Source: Callipepla californica brunnescens
Taxonomy: Eukaryota; Chordata; Aves; Galliformes; Odontophoridae
DNA length: 64,000 nucleotides
Direction of reading: 5' to 3'
NCBI GenBank assembly: GCA_023055505.1
Contig: JALIRH010000122.1
Span: forward strand, 558,001 to 622,000
In this document: one piece after another, positions 11,521-21,785 of the stretch
Layout of the letters: each line of letters starts with the position of its first letter
How positions within the stretch are numbered: the first letter of the stretch is position 1
Translations under genes and position numbers: made by a program
Notes under the pieces: model-generated
The model's input: the letters and a program-made list of their open reading frames with translations, nothing else
What the model was told of the DNA's origin: nothing
Databases searched by the model: none

Positions 11521-11731
11521 TTAACATTGGGGTGACGCCTTTGTGCCCCAGGTACGAGGTGGATGACATGGATGAGGAGGGCAAAGAGTGAGTGCCCCAC
11601 AACTGCCCCACAGCTGCCCCTTCAAACCCCCACAGCCCCATCCCTGCCCCGTATCTCCCTCATATCTCCCTATATCTCCCCATATCTCCCTATATCACCC
11701 CTTATCATATCTCTTATCTCTTCCCCTGCAG

Positions 11732-11873
11732 ACAGCACACGCTGAGCTGGCACCGCGTGATCCCACTGCCCCTGTGCCCCCATATCTCCCCATTTTTCCC
11801 GCATATCTCCCCATATCTTACCTCCTGCAGAGAGCACACGCTGAGCCAGCGCTGCGTGATCCCACTGCCCCTG
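11732..11873 (+). repeat. Two partial extra copies of an SGF29 exon start
   Basis: The exon that starts at 11937 (acagcacacgctgagcc...) is preceded by two similar starts at 11732 and 11831. Each has its own pyrimidine-rich acceptor ending in cag, and each matches for about 44 bases, up to cactgcccctg, before turning into intronic CATATCTCCCC repeats. The copies are about 100 bp apart. They could act as decoy or alternative acceptors. Confidence 0.85.
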
Positions 11874-12098
11874 TCCCTGCATATCACCTCATATCTCCCC
11901 ATATCACCCCATATCTTATTTCACATTTCCCCGCAGACAGCACACGCTGAGCCAGTGCCACGTGATCCCGCTGCCGCAGTGGAAGGCGAATCCGGAGACG
12001 GACCGAAGTGCTGTTCCAGCGGGAGCAGCTCGTGCTGGGCCTATACCCGCAGACCACCTGCTTCAACCGCGCCCTCATCCACGCACCCCTGCATGCGG

Positions 12099-12671
12099 GT
12101 ATGACCCCGAACCCACAGCACAAAGCACGGCCCCAAACACACCCCAAATAGCCCGAACCCACAGCACAAAGCACGGCCCCAAAAGGGCAGGGACTCACCC
12201 CAATACCCGGCCCCAAAAGAGCAGCAACTGACCCCAAAACCCAGCCCCAAAACACACCGCCCTGACCCCAAACCCACAGCGCAAAACCTCCACCCCAAAA
12301 ACACCACCCTGCCCCAAACTCACAGCACAAAACCCGGCCCCGAAAGGGCACGAACTGACCCCATAACCCAGCCCTATAAGGTCGATATCTGACTCCAAAA
12401 CCCAGCGCCAAAATCCTGCAATTCCACCCCAAAATCTCAGCCCCAGAATCCCATTATTTCCCCCAAATGTCAGCCCCAAATCCCATTAGTTCCCCCCGAC
12501 CCCACAGTTTTCCCCCTGACCCCATAGTTGCCCCCCGTGACCCTATAATTTCCCCCCCAACCCATAAATTCCCCCCTGTGACCCAATTATTTCACCCCCT
12601 GACCCCATTACTTCCCCTGTTCCCTCCCGACCCTATAATTTCCCGCTGACCCCATAATTGCCCTATAACAG
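12099..12671. other. SGF29 intron, C/A-rich minisatellite
   Basis: Imperfect units around CCCCAAAACCCAGC, and then CCCCTGACCCCATAATTTC, fill the intron between the last two SGF29 exons. No gene is seen inside it. The intron ends with acceptor ctataacag. Confidence 0.7.
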
Positions 12672-12799
12672 CTGCAGGACGATTCCTCGGTGCTGTTTGA
12701 GGACACGTTGTACACTGACGGATATTCATCGCCGCTCAACGTCGCACAGCGCTACGTCATGGCCTGCAGGGACGCCAAGAAGAAGCGACCCCGTGGGGC

Positions 12800-13095
12800 C
12801 GTTTTGAGGCCATTACAGGATTTGGGGTTTTTGGGGTCATTAGGGCTGATTTGGGGTCACTTTGGGGTCACTCTGGGGCCCTTTGGGGCGCAGTGCTGCG
12901 TCGTGGCCTGCAGGGACACCAAGAAGTGACCCCATAGGGGATTTGATGGGGTCCTTATGGGGTCGTTATAGGGTTTTGGGGTCACTTTGGGGTCATTTTG
13001 GGGCCCGTTGGGGCGCAGCGCTTCCAAGAAGTGTTGGAAGTAATTTGGGGTCATTTCGCGTCATTTTCGGGGTCGCATCGGGGTCACTTCGGGTC
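12800..13095. repeat. G/T-rich minisatellite with copies of the SGF29 exon tail
   Basis: Units around TTTGGGGTCA follow the last exon. The exon tail (tggcctgcagggac...aagaag) recurs about 140 bp later at 12902-12929, where it ends in TGA. A shorter trace lies near 13020. The repeat appears to have spread together with exon sequence. Confidence 0.8.
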
Positions 13096-13440
13096 ATTGC
13101 ACGTTGGGGCGTGGCCCGAGGGCGGGGCTTAACGTTGGCCACGCCCACTCGCTTCCCACCGGCTTCCGGTTTCCCACGACCGGTCATTCTGCAGCGGGCG
13201 CACTTCCGCCTCGTTACCCACAATGCCCCGCTCGCTGCCGGAAATCCGCGCTCCCGGAAGTTTCAGTCACTTGTGGTCATCGTGCCTCGTTCCAGTGGCG
13301 CTGTTCCGCCTCGCTACCCCACGCCCCGCCCTTTCTGCTGCCGATCTGTGCTGTGATTGGCCGAGCTGTGCTGTGGGGCCGGAAGCGGCCCCGCGGCGGA
13401 ACCGGAGCTGGAAGCGGAGCACGTAGTCAGTGGCGGGGGG
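13096..13440. promoter_or_regulatory. CpG-island promoter without a recognisable gene
   Basis: CpG-dense segment with several ETS-like CCGGAAG/CTTCCGG sites (for example 13164, 13205, 13240, 13254, 13379), a CCAAT box in reverse (gattgg, 13355-13360) and GC boxes. These are typical of housekeeping promoters. A G-run follows at about 13435-13450. No coding exon with known family resemblance follows; only a minisatellite and one possible short exon at 14164 do. The direction is unknown. Confidence 0.6.
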
Positions 13441-14150
13441 GGGGGGGGGAGGAACAGTTCTGGGGCCGGGGTCGGGTTATGGGGTTATGGGGCAGGGATT
13501 TGGGGCTGGGGTCGCGGGTGTGGGGTCCGGGCTTGGGGCAGAGCTGTGGGGCAGAGTTCTGGGTCTAGGTTCACTGATTGGCGCGGAGCTGTGGGGCAGA
13601 GCTGTGGGATGTGAGGCTGAGCTGTGGGGTGGATCTGTGGGGCAGAGCTGCGGGGGTTGGGGAGCGGAGGTGTGGTGCAGGTATGAGCAGATGTGGGGCT
13701 CAGATGCGGGGCTGAGCTGCGGGATGTGGGGCTGATCCATGGGGCAGAGCTGTGGGATGTGGGGCTGATCCATGGGGCAGAGCTGTGGGATGTGGGGCAG
13801 GTATGTGCAGATTGGGGTTGAGCTGTGGGGCTGAAGTGTGGGATATGGGGCAGCACTATGGGGCTGGGTTGTGGGGTTGAGCCGTGGGGCAGAGCTGAGG
13901 GATGTGGGGCGGATCTGTGGGTCCAGGTGTGCGGTTTGGGGCAGATCTGTGGAGCAGAGCCACAGGGCTGAGCTCTGGGGCCAGGTGTGGGATGAGGGGC
14001 TGAGCTGTGGTGCAGAGCTGAGGGATGTGGGGCTGAGCTGTGGGGCCAGGGGATGAGGGGCAGAGATGTGGGGCAAATGTGTGGGATGTGGGGCAGCGCT
14101 GTGGGGCTGAGCTGTGGTGTGGATGTTTGGGGTGGAGGTGTGGGGCAGAG
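13441..14150. repeat. G-rich minisatellite, core GAGCTGTGGGGC
   Basis: About 10-bp units such as GCTGTGGGGC and GGATGTGGGG, with local higher-order duplicates (for example 13727-13760 and 13761-13794). Long minus-strand frames rich in Pro, Ser and His are repeat artefacts. The plus strand is strongly G-quadruplex prone. Confidence 0.85.
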
Positions 14151-14163
14151 TTATGCCCCACAG

Positions 14164-14218
14164 AGGTGCTCCCGCAGGAGGTGGAGGAGATGCAGCGGCC
14201 ACGTTCTCAGGGGAATAG
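14164..14218 (+). other. Possible short exon of an unidentified gene
   Basis: A 55-base non-repetitive island lies between two minisatellites. It has a plausible acceptor (tatgccccacag) and donor (aatag|gtcagt) and encodes VLPQEVEEMQRPRSQGN in one frame. It could belong to a gene driven from the CpG island at 13.1-13.44 kb. The family was not recognised and no partner exon was found. Confidence 0.3.
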
Positions 14219-14840
14219 GTCAGTGCCCCATTGCTGCCCCACAGCTGCCCCATAGCAACCCCATTGAGATCCACTGAGATCAGTGGAGACCCCAGAGAGA
14301 TCCGTAGGGACCCCACGGAGATCCATAGTGACCCATGGCTGCCCCATAGCTGCCCCACATCCGCCCCATAGCTGGGCGTGGCTTCGCTCAGGGCACACCC
14401 CCTTCTGCGGGACCCACAGTGATCCACGCTGACCCACATCAACCCACACTGACCCATAGAGACCCACAGCGACCCAGCCGACCCACAGCAACCTATAGGG
14501 GGAACCACAGCAACCCACAGAGACCGATAGCGACACACAGCAACCCACGGTGACCCACAGCGGGACCCACAGAGACCCATAGAGACCCGCAGCGATTCAC
14601 TGAGACCCACAGTGACCCACAGCGACCCATAGAGACCCACAGCGACTCACTGAGACCCACAGTGACCCATAGCTGGACCCACAGACACCCACAGCAACCC
14701 AAAGTGACTCACAGCTTAACCCATAGCGACCCATGCCAGGAACCACAGCGACCCATAGTGACCCATAGCGATCCACAGCGACCCGTAGAAAACCACAGAG
14801 AGCAATAGGGAGCCACAGAGACGCAGTGACATCACGTGAG

Positions 14841-14860
14841 AGCGCCCCCTGGTGTCGTGG
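14841..14860 (-). promoter_or_regulatory. CTCF-like motif 1
   Basis: On the minus strand it reads CCACGACACCAGGGGGCGCT, matching the CTCF core ACCAGGGGGCGC. The E-box CACGTG lies just before it at 14833-14838. Confidence 0.65.
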
Positions 14861-15198
14861 AGGGGGAACTGCAGCCCCTTAGGAATCTCCTGAGGCGCGT
14901 AGAGACCAACAGCGCCTCATAGCAGGACCCACACTGACCCACAGCGAACCATATTGGGACCCATAGCGTGACCCACAGTGACCCGTAGCAGACCACACTG
15001 ACCCATTGCGACGCACTGCAACCCATAGCGACTCATAGAGGCACAGCGACACACAGCGATCCACAGCAACCCACAGTGACCAATTACGACCAATAGTGAC
15101 CGATAGCGATCCATCGTGACCCACAGCGACCCGTAGTACCCAATAGGAAACCACTGATAGCAATAAGGAGCCATAGAGACACAGCGACATTACGTGAG

Positions 15199-15218
15199 AG
15201 CGCCCCCTGGTGGCGTGG
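15199..15218 (-). promoter_or_regulatory. CTCF-like motif 2
   Basis: On the minus strand it reads CCACGCCACCAGGGGGCGCT, a full match to the classic CTCF core CCACCAGGGGGCGC. The neighbouring E-box is TACGTG. Confidence 0.7.
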
Positions 15219-15460
15219 AGGGGAACTGCAACCCCTGTGGGATCCATTGGGAACCTTAGAGACCCACAGAGACCCATAGCAGGACCCACAGCAAACCAAA
15301 GCGATCCATAGCAACCCATAGCCATCCACAGTGACTCACAGCGACCCACAGTAACCCACAGCGAACCATATTGGGACCCACAGCAACACATAGCGCCCAA
15401 TAGGAAAACACAGAAAGCAATAGGAAGCCATCATGTGAGCCATCAGCGACATCATGTGAG

Positions 15461-15480
15461 AGCTCCCGCTGGTGGCGTGA
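15461..15480 (-). promoter_or_regulatory. CTCF-like motif 3, degenerate
   Basis: On the minus strand it reads TCACGCCACCAGCGGGAGCT, the same element with three core changes. Binding is doubtful. The E-box position reads CATGTG. Confidence 0.35.
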
Positions 15481-15755
15481 AGGGGATCTGCAGCCCCTTA
15501 GGGATCCCTTGGGGCACGTAGAGACCCATAGCAGAACCCACACTGACCCACAGCGAACCCTATTGGGACCCATAGCGTGACCCACAGCGACCCATGGCAA
15601 CACATAGAGACTCATAGCGAACCACAGCAACCCAAAGTGACCCACAGCTTGACCCAAAGGGACCCATGCCGGGACCCACAGCGGCCCACAGCGATCCACA
15701 GCGACCCAAAGGAAACCACAGAGAGCAATAGGAAGGCACAGAGACATCACGTGAG

Positions 15756-15775
15756 AGCGCCCCCTGGTGGCGTGG
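15756..15775 (-). promoter_or_regulatory. CTCF-like motif 4
   Basis: Identical to motif 2 over 20 bases, preceded by the E-box CACGTG. All four motifs point the same way. Confidence 0.7.
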
Positions 15776-15904
15776 AGGGGAACTGCAGCCCCTTAGGGAT
15801 CTCCTGGAGCACACAGAGACCCACAGCGACCCATAGCAGGACCCAGAGTGACCCACAGCAAACCATATTGGGACCCATAGCGGGACCCATAGAGACCCAC
15901 AGAC

Positions 15905-16273
15905 TGCTACGATGAAGGGTCAGGAACCCAGCTTGATGCTAGCTAATGTTCCATTTATTAATCAACACCTCAAAGCTTAGATAGACAGAGAAGCAGTGTG
16001 TGTTAGGATCTACCTGGGGGAAGCTACAAGGATCTAACTGGGGGAATTTACACTCCTCGGTGTTAACATGTCAAGAATATAAAACACTCCTAGTCATCTA
16101 AACAAACAGTTTCTTATTGCTATCCGTTACAGTCTTCTGTTTCTTTTCACTCCTTAGACATGGTTGTCTCAACCTTATCAGCTTATCTTTACACAGCCTA
16201 CGTCCAAGGTTTATGGCCTGATTCCTGCTTAGCTAACAGTTCTGTCTGACTCCCACTTTTGCCATCACCCACA
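15905..16273 (-). mobile_element. 3' LTR of ERV-2
   Basis: Read on the minus strand, a polypurine tract AGAAAGGGGGAGA (16274-16286) is followed by TGTGGGTGATGG, and the LTR ends with CATCGTAGCA at 15905. Length 369 bp. The 5' LTR is missing, so divergence and target-site duplication cannot be read. Confidence 0.7.
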
Positions 16274-17462
16274 TCTCCCCCTTTCTGTCGCACTATGAAT
16301 ATTTTCTTTGTAGCATTGTCAATCATTTTTTGCACACTTTGTAAAATACAAGGAAGTAACAGCAAAAGCATTACAACGATCATCACAATGTAGCACATCA
16401 TTTTTAAGATACTGTGGAGCCATCCGGTGAGACCCCCATCCCGAGAATAATTTGTCCAACCAGTCCCAGTCCCTCTGTTCCTGCAGTTTCTTCACTCCAT
16501 CCCGTATGGTCTCGATACTTGCTTGAATTGAAACGGAATGTTCTGATAGGTTCATGCAGCACATTCCTTCGAAACCCTCACAGCCATGGCTTTGCGCCAG
16601 AAGTAGGAAATCAGTAGCAGCGCGATTTTGTGGCGCAGCATGTCTGACACTGTCCGCATCAAGTAAAAGACCTGTTAAAGCTAAACTAGTGGCATTTCCT
16701 TGTTTTGCTAAGCAAGAACCCAGTTTGTTCAGTGTTGCCAAAGCTTTAGCAACAACAACCTGCGGTGTGAAAAAGGAAACGGCTCCTGTGGTCTCCCCGT
16801 TCCAAAACTTCATGTTATCATCACAATCTGATCTGAAGGTGTGGGTCATTCTCCTAAAACGGTGATGAGAATATTTCTTTCTCCATTGCAAGATAGTTGT
16901 CTCATTTTGGGTAAGGATGGTTAAACGCCCGAGACTACATGGCCCACCTCTAATGTAAGAAGGATGGCAGGCCATGCCCGGTCACCGCAACTACGGAAAA
17001 CTCCAGCTGGTAACTGTAAAGGAGCATTTACTGATTTTGAAAGGCTGGGTGAGGTGTAATTACACCATAGGGTTTGGTTATTGAAGACTGCATCTACGGG
17101 ACAGACATCCCATAGTTTGGTTTTATTTTTTCCGGTATAATGGAATCTCAGGCAGAAGTCCATTTTTATAGATCCTAACAGATCTTTGGCAGACGGAAGA
17201 TATGGAACCCATCCGTCCCAATTATCTACTAAATTTGTGCCAGTAAAGATTGCTTGTAAGGGACCAGGGATTGGCCACTCGTCTATGGGAAAGCCCACCA
17301 AGCAGGTAGAGAAGGGGTTTTGCGCAGTTGCTGTGGCTAAGCAAAGTGTTTCCTGATTAGTAATATTAGCAAGTGTAACCCGCACGTTCGTTTTTGGGAG
17401 GGTAATAAAACCAGTAGAGAGTCCTGAAATTTCAAGAAGTCAAGTCCATACAGTAGCTGGTC
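16274..17462 (-). pseudogene. env: ERV-2 env remnant
   Basis: Two overlapping frames (17385-16921 and 16975-16319) encode the end of the surface unit and the transmembrane unit. The latter shows the conserved QNRAA.DFLLLA segment followed by the CX6CC cysteine motif (C-EGFEGM-CC), as in alpharetroviral-type envelopes. A frameshift lies between them, and the start of env is not evident. This is a fossil that would not give a full protein. Confidence 0.85.
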
Positions 17463-20275
17463 TCATCCTTCCTTGGTTGTGTTTTCATCTGTTGTCGACG
17501 AAGTCTGTTCCTCCTGGTATGGTTTCACGTTCTTCGCGGGAATCCACCTGGGGCCTTTTTCTGTGGAGACACAAGCATAACCTCTCTCCCATGTGACAAG
17601 AGGATATGGCCCCATTATCATACCTGTTTCTGGGTGGCGAATCAACACTGGAGCCTTGATTCTTGTTTCCAATGTGGTATTTGAGCTAAAATGTCGGACT
17701 ATCGGGGGATCGGTATCTAGCAGAGAAGAATTCAAAAAGTGAAAAACATGAAGAGCTTTATGTAGTCGCTCCTCAGGAGGGGAAGCTCCCATTCCCCCTT
17801 TCTGTTGTGCTAAAGATTGGTGTGACCGCTCAATCAGTGATTGACCTGTACGGGAATGAGGGATCCCGGTGATGTGCATAATGCCCCAGGAATCCAGGAA
17901 GGCTTTTGTCGCAGCAGAGGTATATGCAGGACCATGATCTGTTTTTAATTGGGAAGGGATACCTAATGTAGCAAAAGCACGCAGCAAACGCTTGCGAACA
18001 TCTCGTGCCTTTTCTCCTGTATGACAAGAGGAAAATAAAGCTCCGGAAAAAGTATCAATCGAGGAATGTATATAAAATATATATATTACCAAACTCTGGG
18101 TAATGTGTGACATCCATTTGCCATAGCTGGAGGCTCCGCAGATCTCTGGGGTTAACCCCCCCTGCTGTTGATGGGAAAGATTGCCTCTGTCAGTCGGGAC
18201 ATACCGCTATAATGTTTGATGCTTGTTGGGAGGCAAGCCCAAACTGTCGTTTAAGACCTCCAGCATTCTGATGAAAGGAGTGGCTAAGTTTAGCTTGCGC
18301 TATTCGTTCTGGTAAAACATGGACTGACAGTGTCAACATATCAGCTTGACGATTCCCTTCTGCCGTGAAACCAGGTAAAGATGTGTGTGAGCGGATGTGC
18401 ATTACAAAATAAGGATGAGTGCGGGAGTCTAAAAGAAAAATAAGTCCCTGTAACAAAATGAACAATGAAGAGTGAGAAATATTGCGTAATATGGATGCTT
18501 CTGCTCGCTGAGCAATTCCTGCAACATAAGCTGAGTCGGTAATAAGATTGAAAGGCGTGGACCATTTCCGAAAAACTCGGACAACAGCAGCTGGTTCCAC
18601 TATTTGTGGAGAACCAGAAACAATTTCAATATCCGAATCCCATTGCTTATGTTGATTATCCCATCATAAAATAACTGATTTGTGTGATCTTCCAGACCCA
18701 TCCGTAAATCTGGTAAGGGCCTGCAGCAGCTGATCACTTCTTTTTGGTGTGGATGTGAAGTGAACATTGAGGTTAAATAGCTTGTGTGGCGGTGCGTGGG
18801 AAGTAAGGCTGCCTGTATCGCCTGCCAATGCCATGCTAAAGGCATCTGCTTGCTGATAAAGCCATTGTAAATACACATTTGTCATGGGTAAACAAATCCA
18901 GGAAAAGTCTACCCCTGATAACATCAGCAAGCGCTGCCTAGCTTTGATTCTCAGGGAAGCAAACATCTCATGCTGTGTCAGGATTGTCTTTGTCAACTGG
19001 TTTGTCAAAAAAATCCATTCAATAATGAATAGTGGGTCTGGCCTTTGAAAATCCCACTGAAAAATTAGCGCATGAGGTTGTCGAGCGGGGTTGAGGATAA
19101 TTAGAAAAAAAAAGTAACTCCGGGGCACACCGATGAGCTTGTCTGTTAGTGCTAGCTGCGGCAACTTTTTGCAAGGCACTAGCCGCTTCAGAGCCAAGAC
19201 TGCGGGGAGAGCATAAATCAGAATCCCCTTTCAGTAGTTCCAAAAGAGGATACAAATCTGCATTAGAGATACCCAACAGCGCTCAGACCCAGTTAATTGA
19301 TGCCAACAATTTTTGTACATCGTGTCAATTTTTCACATCAGTTTGTATTTGTAAGGGTTAGGGAATAATAGTCTGGGCTCTGATGCGCCAGCCTAAATAT
19401 TTCCATGGTGATGCTTTCTGCATTTTTTCAGGCGCAATACAGAAACCTGCCGAATTAACAGCAGTTGTAAGGAGGGCTACTGCTTCCTCCACGATCTCGT
19501 GATATTGTGCGGCCACTAAGATGTCGTCCATCTAATGATACGATAAAACATTTGGCATTGTGTCTCGAATGGGGCTAAGCACTTTAGCTACATACTACTG
19601 ACAAATGGTGGGGCTTTTTTTCATTCCTTGTGGCAGCACAACCCACTGGTATCTCTGCAACGGGGCTTGCATGTTGATGCTTGGAACTGAAAAAGCAAAT
19701 GGAGGGGCATCCTCAGGGTGTAATGGACTATTAAAAAAGCAGTCTTGAAGATCAGTGACAGTCAAATGCCAGTCTCGGGGAATCATAGTGGGTGACGGGA
19801 GGCCTGGTTGAAGGGCTCCCATACTTTCCATAGCATCGTTCATTTTTCTGAGGTCATGGAACAAGCACCATTTACCAGTTTGTTTCTTAATGACAAATCC
19901 AGGTGAGTTCCAAGGACTAGTGGAGGATACAATACGTCCTTTTGCTAATTGTTCCGCTACCAAGTCTTGGAGGGCGCCAAGTTTTTCTAGCGGAAGGGGC
20001 CATTGATCCACCCATCTAGGGGTATCTGTTTTCCATATTAGCTTAAGGGTGTCGCACCTCTCAATGGCCCCTCCCGAAAATCTGACTTGATAGTGACTCC
20101 CCACTGAGCCATAACATCACGGCCCCATAAATATCATCGGAATTGGCAACACAGACGGTTTGATAGTAGCTACCCGATCCTCAGGTCCTCTGATTTGAAT
20201 GAACTCAGCACTTTGCTGGCTGTTCCTAGCACCTCCCACCCCAGCTAATGTATGTGATGATTTGTACGATGTAAC
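17463..20275 (-). pseudogene. pol: ERV-2 pol remnant
   Basis: In order: protease end ([10 protein letters not shown], about 20100-20140); reverse transcriptase (20104-19595; [10 protein letters not shown] and [10 protein letters not shown]), with the catalytic MDDIL near 19530 after a stop; connection and RNase H regions with several stops; then integrase, with a degenerate zinc-binding region near 18280 and the three acidic residues in DVTHY (about 18113), KTDHGPAYT and SLIERSHQS. Multiple frame breaks. Related to avian ERVs lying between alpha- and betaretroviruses. Confidence 0.85.
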
Positions 20276-21785
20276 CCAAAACCAAAGCCAAGGCCTACCC
20301 CTTCTCTCACCCTGACACTCGAACCAAACCTCCGCCTAAACCTAACCCTAATATCTAAGCCTAAGCCTAACCCTTACAATTGCCCTAGCCCTAACACTAA
20401 CCCTTTTCCTATACCTAACCCTGGCCTCAACCCTGATCCTAACCTATCCCTAACCCTAACACCAAACCCTGGCCTAACCCTAACACTAACCCGTGACATC
20501 ATTTGAATCCTAATCCTATTCCGAACCTTAACCCTATCCCAAGGCCTAACCCTACTGTGACCTTTACACTCAAACTAACCCTACCTCGATCAATAAATCC
20601 AAATGGAATCCTAAACCTAACCCTAATCCTACTGCTAACACCAAAAGTCAGCCTACTTTTCTCCCTAAATCTAATCATAAATCTCAAAAAATCTTTGTCC
20701 CTAACCCTAATCATAAATCCAATCCAAACTCTGAAACTTTCCGCAAACCTATGCCTATTCCTAACACTTACTCTTACCCTAAGTCTATCCCTAACACTAA
20801 CCCTTCTCCCAGACACAACCCTAAAGCCAACACTAATCCTAACCTAATCTTTATCCTAATCCTAAACCTAATCCTAACTCTTACCCTAATTCTAACTCTA
20901 CCCTATCCCTAACTCTGACCCTCAAACCAAACCCACATTTAAGCACAACCCTAATCCCGACACCTAGCATCAGATTACCACAACCCTAACGGAACCCTAA
21001 CCCTAACACTAATGCTATTACTATCCCAAACCCTAACCCAAGTACTAGACCAAACCATACCCCTATCCCTCACCCTAAAACTAACAACCCTAACTAAACT
21101 CTAACCGTAACCCTCTCCCTAATACTAACACTAATCATCTTTTAAACACCAATGTTATTCCTATTCCTAAACCTTACCCAATCTCAAAATGAAATCCAAG
21201 GCCGGTGCCTTCTCGCACCCTAACGATCAAACCGAACCTACATCTAAACCTAACCCTAAATCCAATCTGAACCCTAAACCATACACTTGCCCTGGTCTTA
21301 ACACTAACCCTTTACCTATACCTAACCCTAACCTCAACCCTTATCCTAACCCTAACCCTAACCTTAACACTAATTCGAGGCCTATCCCTAATAGTAACCC
21401 GAAACCTAATTTGAATCTGAATCCTATTCTTAACCTTAACCCTAACACATGACCTAACTCTACTCTGACCCTAAAAGTCAAATTAACCCTACTCCTTACC
21501 CTAAACCTCAATCTAAACCTAAACTTAACAAGAACAGTCAACCTAATCCTAGCACTAACCTAAACTAAAACTAAAAAAACCTTTTTGCTAACCCTAATCC
21601 TAAATCTAACCCTAACCCCAAAACTCCCCTAAACCCGACCCTAAACCTAATCCACCCCAAAACAAGTACCCTAACCCCAAACACCTTAATACTAGAACTA
21701 AACCAATCCTTCCCCCTAACCCTAAAACTAACAATTTAACTCTGACCCTAAAACTCAAAGTAACCCTACATGCACCTTATGTTAC
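20276..21785 (-). repeat. Degenerate telomere-like array, CCCTAA orientation
   Basis: CCCTAA and variants (CCCTAT, ACCTAA, CACTAA) run from the broken ERV-2 to about 21785, where the orientation switches. No long perfect run. Open frames rich in Asn and Pro are by-products. Confidence 0.93.

Larger units (their letters stand above)
11552..12929 (+). pseudogene. SGF29: 3' exons of SGF29, damaged
   Basis: SGF29 is a SAGA-complex subunit whose tandem Tudor domain reads H3K4 methylation. Exons seen: 11552-11587 (YEVDDMDEEGKE), 11937-12098 (LPQWKANPETD, then YPQTTCF and ALIHAP in another frame) and from 12672 (DDSSVLFEDTLYTDGY, SPLNVAQRYV), all matching the Tudor-domain end of the family. Borders have AG/GT. 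Relative to the family, the exon at 11937 has a 2-base loss after PETD and an extra base near its end, so the frame is broken twice. The expected stop after the Lys-rich tail reads CGA, and the frame stays open to a TGA at 12927, through a second copy of the tail. The preceding middle exons are not in the window. Exons 1-2 sit at 54712-55131. Sequencing error could explain single indels; several together favour a pseudogene. Confidence 0.85.
14220..15904. repeat. Minisatellite with higher-order units carrying CTCF-like motifs
   Basis: Basic unit about 10 bp (GACCCACAGC / GACCCATAGC). Superimposed are higher-order units of about 260-360 bp, each with a non-repetitive insert containing a CACGTG-like E-box, a CTCF-like motif and GAACTGCAGCCCCTTAGG. 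Inserts lie at about 14815-14900, 15175-15255, 15440-15520 and 15735-15815. Confidence 0.9.
15905..20275 (-). mobile_element. Truncated alpharetrovirus-like ERV (ERV-2)
   Basis: The minus strand shows, in order, a protease C-terminal trace, reverse transcriptase, RNase H, integrase, envelope, polypurine tract and 3' LTR. It is cut at about 20275, where telomere-like DNA starts, so gag and the 5' LTR are missing. Many stops and frameshifts mark it as old. The envelope transmembrane unit resembles that of the younger provirus at 25.1-29.3 kb, as does a WKTDTP.W...QWPL segment at the start of RT. Confidence 0.9.

Noticed and set aside
10690..11641. Long minus-strand open frames (up to 277 codons) rich in Pro, Tyr, His and Ser
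   Set aside because: They follow the 10-bp GATATGGGGY repeat in several frames at once; length comes from the absence of stops in the unit, not from coding selection.
13477..14640. 387-codon minus-strand open frame
   Set aside because: Spans two different minisatellites and the CpG-poor spacer between them; composition is purely repeat-derived.
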